The notes: a model not told the origin generated them from the sequence alone. A stretch of 64,000 bases of DNA from Pochonia chlamydosporia 170 (GCF_001653235.2 NC_035796.1:1116001-1180000), one strand, 5' to 3'; numbered from the stretch's first letter, positions 31,832 through 43,666 are shown. Numbers and translations: made by a program.

Positions 31832-33823
31832 TCAAGGGGCTTGTTTTACTTTTGATCCATTGCGCTGAGCTCGTCGCTGTTGTCTGAGCTTGCAAGCCAT
31901 GGCGTAGCCTGGCTCTGTCGCCTTTCTCCATTCAACCCAAGCCTCGTACTCCTGTTGATCCCTTGGATTGGGTTGTTTCGGCTTCGGGACTCGGCGCGGC
32001 AGAGAGTTTGTTGCTGGGTTCATGGTGGAAGCACCACTAGGATTCGGCACACCCATCTTGGTGGACGAAGAAATGGCAGAAAATCCGTGAAATAAAGGGT
32101 TCTGTACCGAGCGAGGCTCATAAGTATCTGCCACAGGCACTTTGCCATAATCGGAGAGGCTTGAACCTGGGAAACAACTCGGCCAGGTTCCCGTCTGCCC
32201 CGTCACGGGTTTATAGGCGTCTTGAACGAGTGGAATCAATCCCAATATAGCGGTAGTCGAATCTGGGAATGGCTGAAAAAGGAGAGGAATACTTGGAGTA
32301 TTCAAAGTCGATACCGGCAATGTTCCAGTGGTAGAGCCAAATTGACTGACGGGGACCACCGGCACTTTATGCTGAGCTTCAGGAGAAGGCGACTCGCGCG
32401 ATGAATCACCACCTATCTGCTCTTCATTTGAGATGTCAAACGAAAGCAACGCTGGACGCCGCGCCTTTCCTTGCTTCCTCGCACCACTTTGCGAAAATGA
32501 TAGGAACTCTCTGGCCTTTGGATTTAGCGTATTACTTTTCTCCATCGCCTCGCCATTACCAGAGTCTGTGGAATGGTCTTCTCGTTGGGATCCAGATCTG
32601 GGCCAGTACCCAACTGCAAAGTCCGATGCAGTATGAACCCGCCTTCTGGTTTCGTGTGTTGGCTGGCTTTTCTCAGTCGTGAGTGCCGCCTGTGGAAGCT
32701 CAGCTTGACTGTCTTGCCGGATGGAATCATGTTCATATCCGCTGTCACGGCTCAGTTCAACCGATTTCTTGTCTTGCGGCCCGGACCCATTTAGCCGTTT
32801 TATTAGCTTTTGAAACGCAATATCCTTTTGTTCCAAAGCATATTTCTGATCCTCTGAAATATTTGAAGTCCTTTGGTCTTGAATGTCATGATCGATATTG
32901 AAGTCCTGGTGACTACCCGAGGATAGTGAAAACCCGGAGTCCTTTGAATCAACTCTAAATGACCTGAAATTGCCACTTTTTGTATCTGTGTGGGAATTGC
33001 TTTGCTCTGAAAGACCGGACTTCTGTTGCGATTCATCATGGCTACGGATGGACGACCCGCAGCCCTTTTGTGGTGTGGGCTCGGTTGCGTTCAGAGCGGC
33101 TATCAGTTGATACCCTTGACTTTCATCTGGCGTTAGAGTATGTTGTCGCGATATCATCTGAATAAATCCATCGTCAATGCTTTCGTCACCAGAGGATACC
33201 CTGGTCAAAATGCACCTTGGGTTTCCATGGTGGGAGTCTTGGCTGCCTCTCACGCCAAACAAGTCAAGCCTGCGCCGTCCCACCCCTTGATCATACAATC
33301 TGGTGTGTTCTACTACGTCAAAGAAATGACTGTTAGATCCTTGATTCACTGGTAAGCTATCGTACTGGCACCATCTTGAATTGTCGTTGTTAGCGTAGTG
33401 GTTAGGCTCGGCCGAGCGTCCAAACTCGACTTGGGGGTGTCGAAGCAGCTCTTCAGGGCCGGTGTTTAGTGCATAAGATTGGAAAGATGAGGCTTTTTGA
33501 CATGATACGAGCGTAGAAAGAGTATCGTGATGGTTCTGCGCTTCCGCATGCTTCCGCGTCGTCATTGTCGGGCTCCCTAGATCATCAGGGGGGCGTCTAC
33601 TTCGCCAGTTTGGATTATTAAGCGGTTCGTTGAATTCAAGTCCAATACTTTGGCCAACGGGAAGGTCTTTTCTTGACTTCATGCCACCATTGCCTGTCTT
33701 TTGCGATTTATTGGTACCAGAAACAACATGCCCACTTGAGGTTTGGCGAGGTCCTGTTTTCTTGATGGTGCAAGACGTGAGACCAACCATCTTTGGTGAA
33801 AGAATCAGCATAGTCCTATTCAT
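31832..33823 (-). CDS. Disordered protein with a PAM2 poly(A)-binding-protein motif
   Basis: An uninterrupted frame of 663 aa. Most of it is low-complexity (Ser, Gln, Asp, Gly) with repeated KDSGFSLSSGS- and RDSGYEHDS-like stretches. Residues 433-440 read LNPKAREF, matching the PAM2 consensus (L-N-x-x-A-x-E-F) that binds the MLLE domain of poly(A)-binding protein. The C-terminal 55 residues form a basic, likely folded block (RVPKPKQPNPRDQQEYEAWV, EWRKATEPGYAMACKLRQQR) that I recall from uncharacterised sordariomycete proteins. Together these suggest an mRNA-linked or P-body adaptor, but this is inference; no catalytic domain is present. The start at 33823 is the first ATG; ATGs at codons 5 and 12 are alternatives. 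Confidence 0.8.
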   Translation of the reverse strand: MNRTMLILSPKMVGLTSCTIKKTGPRQTSSGHVVSGTNKSQKTGNGGMKSRKDLPVGQSIGLEFNEPLNNPNWRSRRPPDDLGSPTMTTRKHAEAQNHHDTLSTLVSCQKASSFQSYALNTGPEELLRHPQVEFGRSAEPNHYANNDNSRWCQYDSLPVNQGSNSHFFDVVEHTRLYDQGVGRRRLDLFGVRGSQDSHHGNPRCILTRVSSGDESIDDGFIQMISRQHTLTPDESQGYQLIAALNATEPTPQKGCGSSIRSHDESQQKSGLSEQSNSHTDTKSGNFRSFRVDSKDSGFSLSSGSHQDFNIDHDIQDQRTSNISEDQKYALEQKDIAFQKLIKRLNGSGPQDKKSVELSRDSGYEHDSIRQDSQAELPQAALTTEKSQPTHETRRRVHTASDFAVGYWPRSGSQREDHSTDSGNGEAMEKSNTLNPKAREFLSFSQSGARKQGKARRPALLSFDISNEEQIGGDSSRESPSPEAQHKVPVVPVSQFGSTTGTLPVSTLNTPSIPLLFQPFPDSTTAILGLIPLVQDAYKPVTGQTGTWPSCFPGSSLSDYGKVPVADTYEPRSVQNPLFHGFSAISSSTKMGVPNPSGASTMNPATNSLPRRVPKPKQPNPRDQQEYEAWVEWRKATEPGYAMACKLRQQRRAQRNGSKVKQAP

Positions 33824-34881
33824 GGAATCACTTGGAGCACATACTATGACAGGGTCGTAGATGGTTCAGCAGCTACCAAAAAATAAGGAGTTTTTGTTGC
33901 ACATATAGCGGGCTTGTAAGTACAAGCCTGCAGGGTAGTCTTTGGTCAAAAGGTTCGATCTCTTCTTCGTGGCTGCAGCAAACGCAGTAAAAATAGGCAG
34001 TTGTTGATCAAACCGGCATAGGTTTCGGAAATTAGAGGTATTGTGAGTTGTGAGGTGATTGTCCGAGGTTGACCAGCTGAACGAGGTAAGACTGCTGGCC
34101 AGTATGCCGGTATGAGATCCAGCCCAGCCAATTCCGGATTGAACAGTAGATTAAAACGTCAGTGCCCCGAGCCGTTTAATTTTGAGATGCCAGGACTGCC
34201 AACAGACGATGACTGTTGATCTGCGGCCGCAAACGAAAAGTGAGCTGACTGACAGGGGGATCGAGGCAAGCGATGCGTGAGCTTCGATTTTCATCCGGGT
34301 GGAAAAAGGGTAGAAACTAGTGTCGCTACTGTGACCAAATTTCACAGTGTTGCAAAAATTGAGTCCAATAGAGGTACAATCCAAAAAAAAGTGACAGAGA
34401 GTGGGAGAGACGCTCTGGATGCACAAAAGAGTTCTCTGCCGAGTAGCCAAAGAAGAGTGATGAGGAAGTGAGAAAGAGGTGAGGAGGACCTCAGCAGGCG
34501 ACGGGTAGATCGGTTGCCGAGCAGGCAGGCATAGAGAAGGCAATCACGAAAATAAGAAAGAGCAAACAAGCTAGAAAGAAAGCGCAGCATAGTCTTTCTT
34601 TCTTATTGATCGCGCGTCTACTTCGAAATCTAGTAAGGGAAACTTCACACTGCGCTGTCCATCCATCCACACAATGAAATGACTGAATCTACACTGGCTG
34701 CAGCTTTACGTAGCAAGATATGACGCTAGTAGATTTGAAATATGTCCTGAAATAAACATGTGCCAACCATATTCGCTGGCAAAATCGCTGACGTGTCCGG
34801 CAAGTAGAAAGCGGCAAACTGATGGAAACTCCGGTTGAGAGAAAAACCAAATTAACTGCCAACTTGACAAACCATCAAAAT
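33824..34881. other. Intergenic DNA, promoter of the PAM2 gene
   Basis: Promoter and leader of the minus-strand PAM2 gene plus the 3' flank of the AIM24-family gene. A purine-rich plus-strand stretch (34,370-34,600) is the complement of a C/T-rich leader. No gene is seen. Confidence 0.45.
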
Positions 34882-36520
34882 CTAGCCCTGGATGGCTTGC
34901 CCACTCATGTAGGCCGTGAAAGATTTCTACACGACATGTTAGAAAAATACTACCAACGCATCTTGGGCTACAAAACAGAAGAAGCATACCGGATTTCGCG
35001 TCTGGATGAAGATGGTTCCAGGACCCGTAAATTTGCAAACTAGTCCTTCTGCCGAAGCCATGTTGGAAATGATACCACCAGAGGCAACGCGTTCAAGAAC
35101 ATATTTGGTGTTCCACGCCACAAGGTGACCATTGTCGACAATGTACTTTTCACCATCTACAAGCTGCGAATGGATTAGCATACGTCAAAAGAGAATACTC
35201 ACTCGGTGCAACGCTCACATCTTTACGGATAATAGCACCAAAACTAGTGAGCCACATGATGCCCGTGCCGCTCAATCTGTACACAAACAGCCCTTCTCCA
35301 CTAAATATGGCTTTCCCCAAGCCTTGTCTTTTGTGCTCCTTGATGACTCCCTGGGTGGCGGCAAGGAACGCGTCGTGACCAATAACCCAACTCTCCTGGC
35401 CGTTCAGGCGAATGCTGGTGATGTCTCCCAGCATGGGAGGAGCAAGCAGAAGCTCACCAGGGCCGATGTACCTGGATGTGGACATTTCGGTGCCGGTAAT
35501 CATCTTCTTCATACTGAATTTTAGTTCGCCTCTGAGTGTGATGGTCGGAGACATGCCAATCATGACACCTGCCAAAATGATTAGATGGGAATCGTGAGTA
35601 ACACAACGAGTCTACGGGCTTCGTACCAGGTTTCGCTTGCAGCGGGCAGCCTATCGCCAGCTGAATGGTCAGGATTGTGTTGCAATCACGATGGCTGATG
35701 CGGTAGCTTCCGCCATTGAAAGTTCCCACATCATCAACTACGGCACCTGCGCCAACAAAGTGACCAGCAGGTGGTGCCCCAGCCGATAAATTGGTAGGAT
35801 CACTTGTATCTAATGGCTCTTGCACTTGCCCGCCCTTTTCAGGCGGATAAGGGGCGTCGCTCTCAGGGAAAGGCGGTGGTGGCTCAAATGCGGGCGACTC
35901 TTGTTGCTTTGGAGGCTCACTCGTCGAGGCCGGCCTCACAGCCAACGAGGCAGCCGGCTGTTGGTATTGAGGTTGCGGGACAGGTGACGAAGCTGTTGGA
36001 GGAGGGGGATATTGCTGGGGGGGAGCATGCTGATGAATCTGAGGTGATGGTGTTTGCTGAGGTGGTGGAGGATAATGTTGGGTGCTATGTTGCTGAGATA
36101 GCTGAGGTGACGGGGTATGGTGAGGAGGAGGGGGGTAGTTCAACTGCTGTCCTGGGGAGGCCTGGGGAGGCGGAGGGTAGTTGACAGCGTGACCAGGCGA
36201 ACTCTGAGGTGGCGGAGGGTAGAACTGTGTTCGGCTTGCGGGAGGCGATGTTGGTGGCGGAAGGTATTGTGTCTGTTGTTGTTGTTGCTGCTGCTGCTGC
36301 TGCTGCGGCGGCGACTGTTGATACTGCGACTGCGGTGGCCCTGGCGGTCAGTTAGAGACAACCATGATCCATAATTGCAATATCAAGAACTGGGTCAATC
36401 TAACCTCCAGGTCCGGATCCCGGGGGAGCTGTTCCCACCAAAGTATTTGTCAGTGACGACGCTTGACATGGTGCGAAAGAGGTTCGGCTTACGAGGATAA
36501 TACTGCTGCTGAGCAGACAT
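34882..36520 (-). CDS. AIM24-family (DUF124) protein with Pro/Gln-rich N-terminus
   Basis: Six exons (36520-36493, 36428-36405, 36340-35627, 35568-35203, 35156-34990, 34926-34882) encode 447 aa; introns are 46-64 nt. Exon 2 is only 24 nt (PPPGSGPG). The start is MSAQQQYYP. Residues about 20-200 carry an 11-Gln run and repeated YPPPP units spaced by Ser/Pro/Gln. From about residue 200 the beta-rich AIM24 domain follows: [96 protein letters not shown] and a final [14 protein letters not shown]. Yeast Aim24 is a mitochondrial inner-membrane protein linked to MICOS, but this copy has no presequence, and bacterial DUF124 proteins are soluble, so a cytosolic role is possible. Confidence 0.9.
36273..36305 (-). 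repeat. CAG/CAA trinucleotide repeat coding for 11 Gln
   Basis: Coding microsatellite in the AIM24-family gene: a block of CAG, four CAA and a final CAG on the minus strand. Its length is likely to vary between strains. Confidence 0.9.
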
Positions 36521-36700
36521 GATTCTGATTCAAACTGCGTGTTTCAGGCAGCAACCTAAAGTTACAAAACCGATGATCACTTTGCGATTACAATGCCACT
36601 GCGTATGTGATGGCTTTGGCCCTAGAGCTTCCAACACTTCTGTGGACGGTGTGATGGTTGTTGGACGTTTGGTCGGATCGAAACGAGTCGGTCGAGGTGA

Positions 36701-36740
36701 GTGAGTCGTGAGTCGTGAGTCGTGAGCCGTGAGCCGTGAG
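36701..36740. repeat. 7-bp tandem array GTGAGTC
   Basis: Three GTGAGTC units, two GTGAGCC units and a final GTGAG, head to tail, about 180 bp upstream of the AIM24-family start codon. Each full unit contains TGAGTC, one base short of the bZIP (Gcn4/AP-1) site TGAGTCA. A regulatory role is inference. Confidence 0.85.
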
Positions 36741-37540
36741 GTTCGCGGACTGCCCCGCACTCGCACACTTGCACAAGCCCAAACCAGACCAGGCCGGACT
36801 GTATGTTGGTCGGGTTCAATGTTCCTGGCGTTTGACACAGCACGGAACTGTCGAGGTTAACGAACGATGACCAGCCTCCTAATTTCGAATGACGGAAAGA
36901 GCAGAATAACGCCTGAGAAGGGGTTGAGGGACGTTAGTTGGGAGCATGGTCTTTTTGCGCGGATCCGAGCTTGAGACTAAGGCAGCCTTGAGGGGCATGG
37001 AGTAGCCATCATTCATATGAGAAGTCAACAAGTCTGGTTATGTGCATGGTTATGTTTGACATGAGCAGACCTGCGGACTGCACAGTACTGTACTGTACTT
37101 ACTGTACTGTAATCAATTACATGTAGCTTCCGAGCTCTGCACCACGAATGTCGGCCGTTTTAGCCAACGTCGGCCCAATCCTGACTGGTTCAGGAACCCG
37201 TAAACGCCTTTGGCCACCAACAGATATTCCCCGCAGAAGCTTGGATTTACGTCGCTTGCCAAGCCAGTATTTGCGCAGCATTCGCTCAAAATGGCACGCC
37301 CCCAATATCAAGGGGTTGGACGGGACCAACTCCATTGGCGGGCCGAGCTCAGGTTAGCGCTGTGGTGGATCTGGTGTGCCATGGAGCCGCCGTGGAGCAT
37401 CATATCATGTCGTTTGGTGAGGTGAGGTGGTTGAGCCTCGCCTGCCTGGCCTGGCTATCCCTCGCTCGTCCATCAGCATGGCCTGAGCTTCTCGGTTCTT
37501 GTTCTCTCTTCCCTCAGGGTCCGGGTGTCTGGTGCTTCTG

Positions 37541-37645
37541 CGTCTGTCTGTGTGTCTGTTTCTGTTTCTTCTTCTTCTGCTTCTGTGGGAGGCCTGTGCC
37601 TGTGCCTGCGTCTGTGCTTGCGCCTGTGCCCCTGCCAGTGTTCGT
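37541..37645. repeat. TGTGCC/TCTG-rich low-complexity stretch
   Basis: Degenerate CTGTGCCTGTGCCTG-type units preceded by TTCTTCTTCTGC. It creates long but meaningless frames on both strands. Confidence 0.75.
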
Positions 37646-38035
37646 ACTCGACTTGAGTCTTCTGTCTGCCTGGGGTCTGAGGTGTCCATCTGTCATATTC
37701 AAGCACTTGCACCAAAATGTTTCATTTTGATCCTGGCGCTTAAGCATCTCTCGGGCTGATCATCCAGATTGGCTCGATGCAAATGGTCGCGGTCTTGCAA
37801 ATCCCCGCGGTTAGCCAGACAAGGCTGCCACGATTATGAAACTGAGCTTGTCGTGATAGGCGCCTTGTGTACGCCAGACTCTATTTGTCCTTCGATGCTA
37901 CTGTACTGTACCAGACGGGAAAGAAATAGGCTTAGAGAGCGGGCATGGGAACGTGCTGCTGGTGGCTTGCCCCGAGAATAGGCAGAATCATTTCTTTCCT
38001 GATTCTGGTGCGAAATGTTGAAGCCCGGCCGGGCA

Positions 38036-38323
38036 TCAGATTGACTGTGCTTTCACTGATGGAGGAGTGGATATGAATATAACATCAATGGCGTGCTCCG
38101 TGTTGTGTGCTGTCTCGCGCCACTCAAGAAAATGTCTCTCTGTAACCATCTTCGAGATGACGGGGACTGCATTATAGCCCGCCACCACTTTTCGACCTAG
38201 GCATGGATTGCAGGACAATACAGCATGAATACATTTCGTCCGCCATCGAGGCCTTAGAATCCAGATCAGGCCGTCAAAGTATCTCAGAAATGAACAGTCT
38301 TCTGTGCGAGTACTGCGGCACAC
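38036..38323 (-). other. Unassigned protein-like minus-strand frame
   Basis: The stretch FLRYFDGLIWILRPRWRTKC followed by HAVLSCNPCLGRKVVAGYNA has a protein-like composition and hydrophobic pattern. There is no ATG in good context, no clear splice partner in the frames at 38,284-38,653, and no family is recognised. It may be a relic of a decayed gene. Confidence 0.2.
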
Positions 38324-40427
38324 AGTACCATACTGGACGCACCAGGAGCAGTAAGTATGTGGAATGTATCTGACTGCTCTCTACTCCGTAAACCTTGTAT
38401 CAACATCGGCTTGGTCTCGATTCCGAATGCAGAGCTCTGGGTGGCCATGCTGATCCGTCGAGGTAGCCTCTCCATCACGCTTCTGGCTCTTGCAACTCAC
38501 AATGAGTTTCAGTCTTGTTCTCATAACTTGTGAGAGCTCACTGTCTTGTGCTTCCACCAGGTCAACACACGAGTTGTACAGAGCACTATGCGCACTACGA
38601 ACAACAGAAGGGTAAACCCATGAGGCCCACCGCACTAATTTCACATTCATCATGTCGCAAGCGTCATGATGCCATCCAAGCCTTCAAAAAGAGAGATAGT
38701 TCTTCAAACTTGGAGATTTGTTTGATCAGAAAGGCGAGGTAGTAGAGGGCAAGCCGTATCCTCTGCAGGCTTGGGGTATCTAAACTGACACATTGCGACC
38801 ATTTCCCAACTAGGCCTTTGGCGAGGCTGGCTGTGTGTTTTGCGGGTAGAGTGGAGCTGCAAAATGGCTCTACTATTCAGTATTGTAAAACTTGAAGTCA
38901 TGATCATGCCAGACTGTTTCTCCGCAGGCATCGCCGAACCGGCTCTTCGTGGCACGCAGCTACCAACGGGAGTGATGAACCCTGTGCATGAGTACTTAGA
39001 TGGGGCAACTTGACTTCAGGAAGATGCGCAATTTGCACAGAGACATGATAAGTCTTGCTCGGGGAGCTCGGCAAAGCTCTCACAAAACCTGCTGCTGATG
39101 ACAAGCCACAGCCACCGGTTCTGTAATGAGTTCAACAGGTTTTGTTGTTAGGTTCCAGTGAATCCAACAACCATTCCCGTGCTTGCAGCTATTGGCATGG
39201 ATGTTGATGTTATTCTCCTTGATGACCTGGGAGTGGCTATTCTGTCAGCGTTCCAGACAGTGACCCCTGGCAAACGCCAAGCCCACTGCAATCCTGGACC
39301 AGATGTCTGGTGTGCTTTGCTCTTTACTCAGGGCAGAAACGAGATTCTGCAATAGACAATAGCTTGTTTCCAGAGCAGCCACGAAAGAATTATGAGCATG
39401 TTGGACAACCTTCTCATAGAAAATTTATACATGAGGCATGACCTTAAGCTACCCTGGTATTGAGTAAGGTGGAAGGGGTGTGTGTGGTCGGCAAACAATC
39501 CAATCTTGACCATGATATTTTCTCTTGGGAGTTTGAGCTGTTGGCCTTGACGACAAGCTGCGACGTGTACGTTGCAAATCGCCCCTCGTGAGTAGGCCGT
39601 GTTGCCCCTTTTGTTAATGTATCATTTTTGATCTTCGTACGGCTGCAATACCTTGAAGATCGTCGACGGGACATTATGTTTGAAACCTGTCGAAACGGTG
39701 AAGGATTGTGTGTTGATTTTGAAAAACCGGAAAGCAGCCAGTAGTGGTGTTCCATTAGCATATTCTGCTCAAATCATGGCTGGGTTTATCATCTTGCCAC
39801 TTTTGCGCAGCGTTCTGGGCTCACTTCAACCCTGAGCCTCTGCCCCAAGCCCGACAACCAATACGTTGTTCGTGGTGGTACCATCGACCGACAGTGTGGC
39901 CAATGTTGAGACAAAGACGACGTGATGACCCAGACACTTGGAGGTTGATGCATGGTAGTAGATATTGATTGGGCGAATCAACACAGTTCGGGAAAATTGG
40001 CTTTCCAAGTCCGCTTCCGTTAAAATATGCTCATCTCCAAAAAAAATTATGGTTTGTTTGGGTAGTGTTTGGGCAGTAGCAGTAAACGGAGCTACTATGC
40101 CGGCTTGTTCTGATCTTTTGTTGGCGCTGAGGGCCAGGTGGCGCTGGCCACCTCGTCTCTTGGAAGTGTCTCGCCCCACGGATGTTGCCAGGTGTTGATG
40201 ACAATAGTGCCGGGATATGGGCACGGAGAGGCGAAGTTCAGGAACAAATTATTCAACAAACAGTTTGAACAATTGGCGGCAAGAATCCGTATCTGGGCGG
40301 CACTGCTGGCCTGTCCATTGTGCACCGGGACCTGGACCAGCACCTCAGCTACAGGTCAGGGTTGGTACCTGGCAAAACCCGGTCGGTGGTGCAATCTGCT
40401 GCATGATCAATAAGGTGCAGAGTTCGC

Positions 40428-40439
40428 ATACCTAGGTAT
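40428..40439. repeat. Dispersed palindrome ATACCTAGGTAT
   Basis: Perfect 12-bp palindrome with the TACCTAGGTA core. Confidence 0.7.
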
Positions 40440-42053
40440 GTATGTATCGTCGATATCCCACGGAAGGCAGGCAAACTATGACAGGGCCAAGGCCTTGGGC
40501 CCGAGCTAGTAGCAAGCCATGCAGAAGGACATGTGGCTTATGAGAATGGCTTGGATCGGTGGCCAAGATGGCATCCACAGGACACGCGGTTTGTGCAGTA
40601 GCCAGATGGGAGTTGACGTGAAAAGAAGAAGGAAAAAAAAAAAGGGCCAACGCCCGCGCTATGGGAAAAGCAATCATTGATGCCGCTGCGGCAAATTTCT
40701 GTAGATTTGGGCCCGAGTTGAATCCACGTGTCCATGGACAAGGCAGGAAACGTTGAGGATTGCCGATGGACGGCTCTTCGAGAGAAGTGGAGGTACATGT
40801 AGTTGCGCCAGGCCAATGGAGGTGTTGCAATGAAGGGCGTCCGCCTTGAAGACGACGAGATAATCAAGCCTAGGCTAAGGATCGATTGAAACGGAAGGAG
40901 CTATGGACCGAACCGCTTGCCGCACTTTAGCTTGCGGGTGGGATGAGGGAAGACGGAGGAAAGAACGCTTTGTGCAACATTCCCCACATCATGAGACTGC
41001 CAAATTCCTCGAGTCGGCCGAGTTGCGACAGAGTCAACTTAATTGTAAAAACTACTCGGCAGGCTCCAGGAAGTAGTTCGACGTAAGTGGGTGCGCATCG
41101 ATAGTATCTGGATTGCATCACGAAACACCGACGCGCACAACGAGAGCAAGGTTGCCTTGTGCGCGCTCACTTCATATCCGAAGGCTCTTGCTATGATCGG
41201 AACCCAACGTTTTGAAAGAAGCGCGACTGCTTCCCAAGGAATTGTCTCGTTCAATAGTGTGTAACACCAATGACAACGTCTTGCAGTTATATGTCCTGCT
41301 GCAACCAGCAATAGCGTTTCGATTTTGAGTATAGCGCGAGTGGTGAAAGCCAATGTTTGTCTCCTCTTCATCCACCAACCCTTTGTCTCATGCGTGTGGT
41401 CGGGTGTTTTATCACGTTCTCACCAGGAGAATGGGCCTCACCTGGATCGAAGCCAAGGTGGCTCCCCCAGTCCGTGGCCCGATGACATCGGCAATGTTAC
41501 TCAGGAGCTGCCAAGTTGCTGATATCTGACGGTTTAGATGCCATCGGGTGGTTGTCCCGCATGAAATGATGTTACCCGATGGTGGTTATTGCAAGCCATT
41601 GCAAGATTGTGTGGTCCAGAGTCGGGAAGGCGCTGGCTGGCAAAGGCTTGCGTAATCGGCAAATATATCAGGCAGACGATGACCATGATATCTAGGCTGC
41701 TAAATGTTGTGACCGTGCTGATAATTCGTAATGCTTCATCATAACCATCAAGTAAATGCGTAGTTATGAGATGGTTGACGGTCCACAGGAATCCTGGGAG
41801 GCGTGTCAAACCAACACAAAGTGGAACTTGAAGCCGACTGTATTGCCATTCGTTGTGAAGCATACCTGGACCAATGACGATTTTTGGATCAGTAGGGCTT
41901 TCTTTTGACCAACGACAACCGCAAAGTATGCCTCTGTAGACGGTAATTAAATTGGATATATATTCCAGCAGCACTGGGCCGAACTGAACTGCTCGACTGG
42001 GAGCCGAGCAACCGCTTCATATCATGACCTCTCCAGCCATAGAGCGAGGAGGA

Positions 42054-42064
42054 GTACCTAGGTA
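42054..42064. repeat. Dispersed palindrome core GTACCTAGGTA
   Basis: Copy of the TACCTAGGTA core, 11 bases matching the 16,295 copy. Confidence 0.7.
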
Positions 42065-42508
42065 GGGAGAAGCACTACGCAGTTGTAAGCATGGCTGAAT
42101 CAAGACTACCGTTCCATGTTCGCCCGTGTTGGTCATCCCTGCTCAAGTGTTCAGAGAGTTGAAACTTGGCTGTGTGTCCAACCAGCTTGCCAGTCTATGT
42201 CAGCCGGAACCCGCATGGTTCGTACCAGTACCACGTATTGCAAGATGTAGCCCGATCAGGCCTCCAGGTTTGCCATTCTCTGCAAGGCAACTGTTCCTCG
42301 GGTCTCGAACCAGATGCAGCATCCGTGTCTGGTGCTTGGTCGGCGTCATGGATATGGATAGGGAGCAACAGAAAATCATAACGGCTTTCGTCGTGTACCT
42401 TGACCTGGGATTATTCCAAGTTGGCATAGTACGGGGCGCACTAGCTACGCCAGTGGCCCAATCCTTCTCTCAATCCATCCCGACCTTCCAATGATCAATG
42501 TCAAGCAT

Positions 42509-42519
42509 GTACTCCGTAC
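42509..42519. repeat. Dispersed 11-mer GTACTCCGTAC
   Basis: Exact copy of the dispersed 11-mer, followed at once by a second TCCTTAC half. Confidence 0.75.
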
Positions 42520-43510
42520 TCCTTACAATGGCAATGGTGCCGGACGGCGGCGCAAATGGGGCATCCTCTCACCGGATGGTGGGTGACCAGCATCTTGTCA
42601 AGGAGACGGCGCAGATTGGTCCAGTCCCGATGAGGCTTCTCTGTTGTTTCGCTGCTTCGCTGCTTGTTCGCCATCCATCCACACCATCAGCAACCCGGTC
42701 CAGTCCAAAGAGACTCTAATGTCTCCAAGAAAGTCGACCCTGGTTGATGTCTGTGCCACCAACGACTGACCTGGTCTTCGACTGGTCCATCCAATGCAGC
42801 CACTCCACATGGTACCAATATCTGGTCAGTTGGCGTCGGAGCAGCTCTGTGATGGCTGCGAGCTTCTGGGCCGATGCCCATTTCGAGAGCCCGTGGACAT
42901 GGTCATGGTAGCAATGCCCCCAAACGATGGATGGGTTTGGGGTCATGTCTGGTCTGGTGCCGTCTGGTGCCATGCAATGCAGGCTCGTGGTTCGTTCTGC
43001 AATCCTCAGGGAAAGGGAAACATGAAGCAGCCATCCGGGGACTTTGCAGCTGGACTAGTTCGCCCCAGTTGAGGGAACATGGAAAAGCCCACGGCGACTT
43101 TTGCAGACATTTGATGGAACCATCGACGGTTTTTAGCGTCGCCTTCTTCCCGTGCCTCGCTGAAAGGGTGTCTAGCCCAGAAAACTGTCTTCATATTAGT
43201 ACTGTAGCGTCGCCCGCCGGGACCAAAGTGTCAACTGGTCATTTGAAGTCTGGTCTGGTTGCTTGGAACCGAAGCTGTCCGGGGCTGGCCTCTCTCCCTT
43301 CCTTCAAGTTGAAGAGAACCACCCAACCTTGAGCTGACAACACTCATTTCAACACCAACAACATAACTCGTCTACGCCATCACAGTCGCCAACCATTTTT
43401 GTCAGAGGACCCTTTTGGTTAACTTTGTCTTCATTTGTCGCCTCCCAGCCGCGTCTACAACCGCGCATTTTTGATGGGTTCCATAATCGTCGACTCCAGT
43501 CCGCCCTGAC

Positions 43511-43666
43511 ATGACGACGAGCAGACTCGTCATTCCTTCAGCCGATTACGACCACAATCCTCGCCACGCACCATCGCCGACTGCCTTCTCATGTCGCCTC
43601 GACGATTGTTATGGAACACCGAGATCTTTGGCCGGGCCGGGAACCCGAACCCGAACCCGAGCCTGA
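43511..43666 (+). promoter_or_regulatory. Overlapping upstream ORF before the 322-aa gene
   Basis: An ATG at 43511 opens a 51-codon frame that ends at 43664-43666, inside the main coding sequence that begins at 43611 in another frame. If the mRNA includes it, scanning ribosomes that start here would pass the main start, which could repress translation. Confidence 0.45.

Larger units (their letters stand above)
36521..43610. other. 7-kb gene-poor interval
   Basis: No intact gene. It contains the AIM24 upstream region with a 7-bp array, a 5-bp GTACT repeat (37,085-37,110), TGTGCC-rich low complexity (37,540-37,645) and many CCAGACC/GGTCTGG motifs (36,783; 42,949; 43,249). Minus-strand frames at 38,036-38,653 look partly protein-like but are unassigned. 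The last 300 bp are the C/T-rich leader of the 322-aa gene. Confidence 0.45.

Noticed and set aside
37405..37730. Frames on both strands near 37.5 kb
   Set aside because: Artefacts of TCTG/TGTGCC low-complexity DNA.
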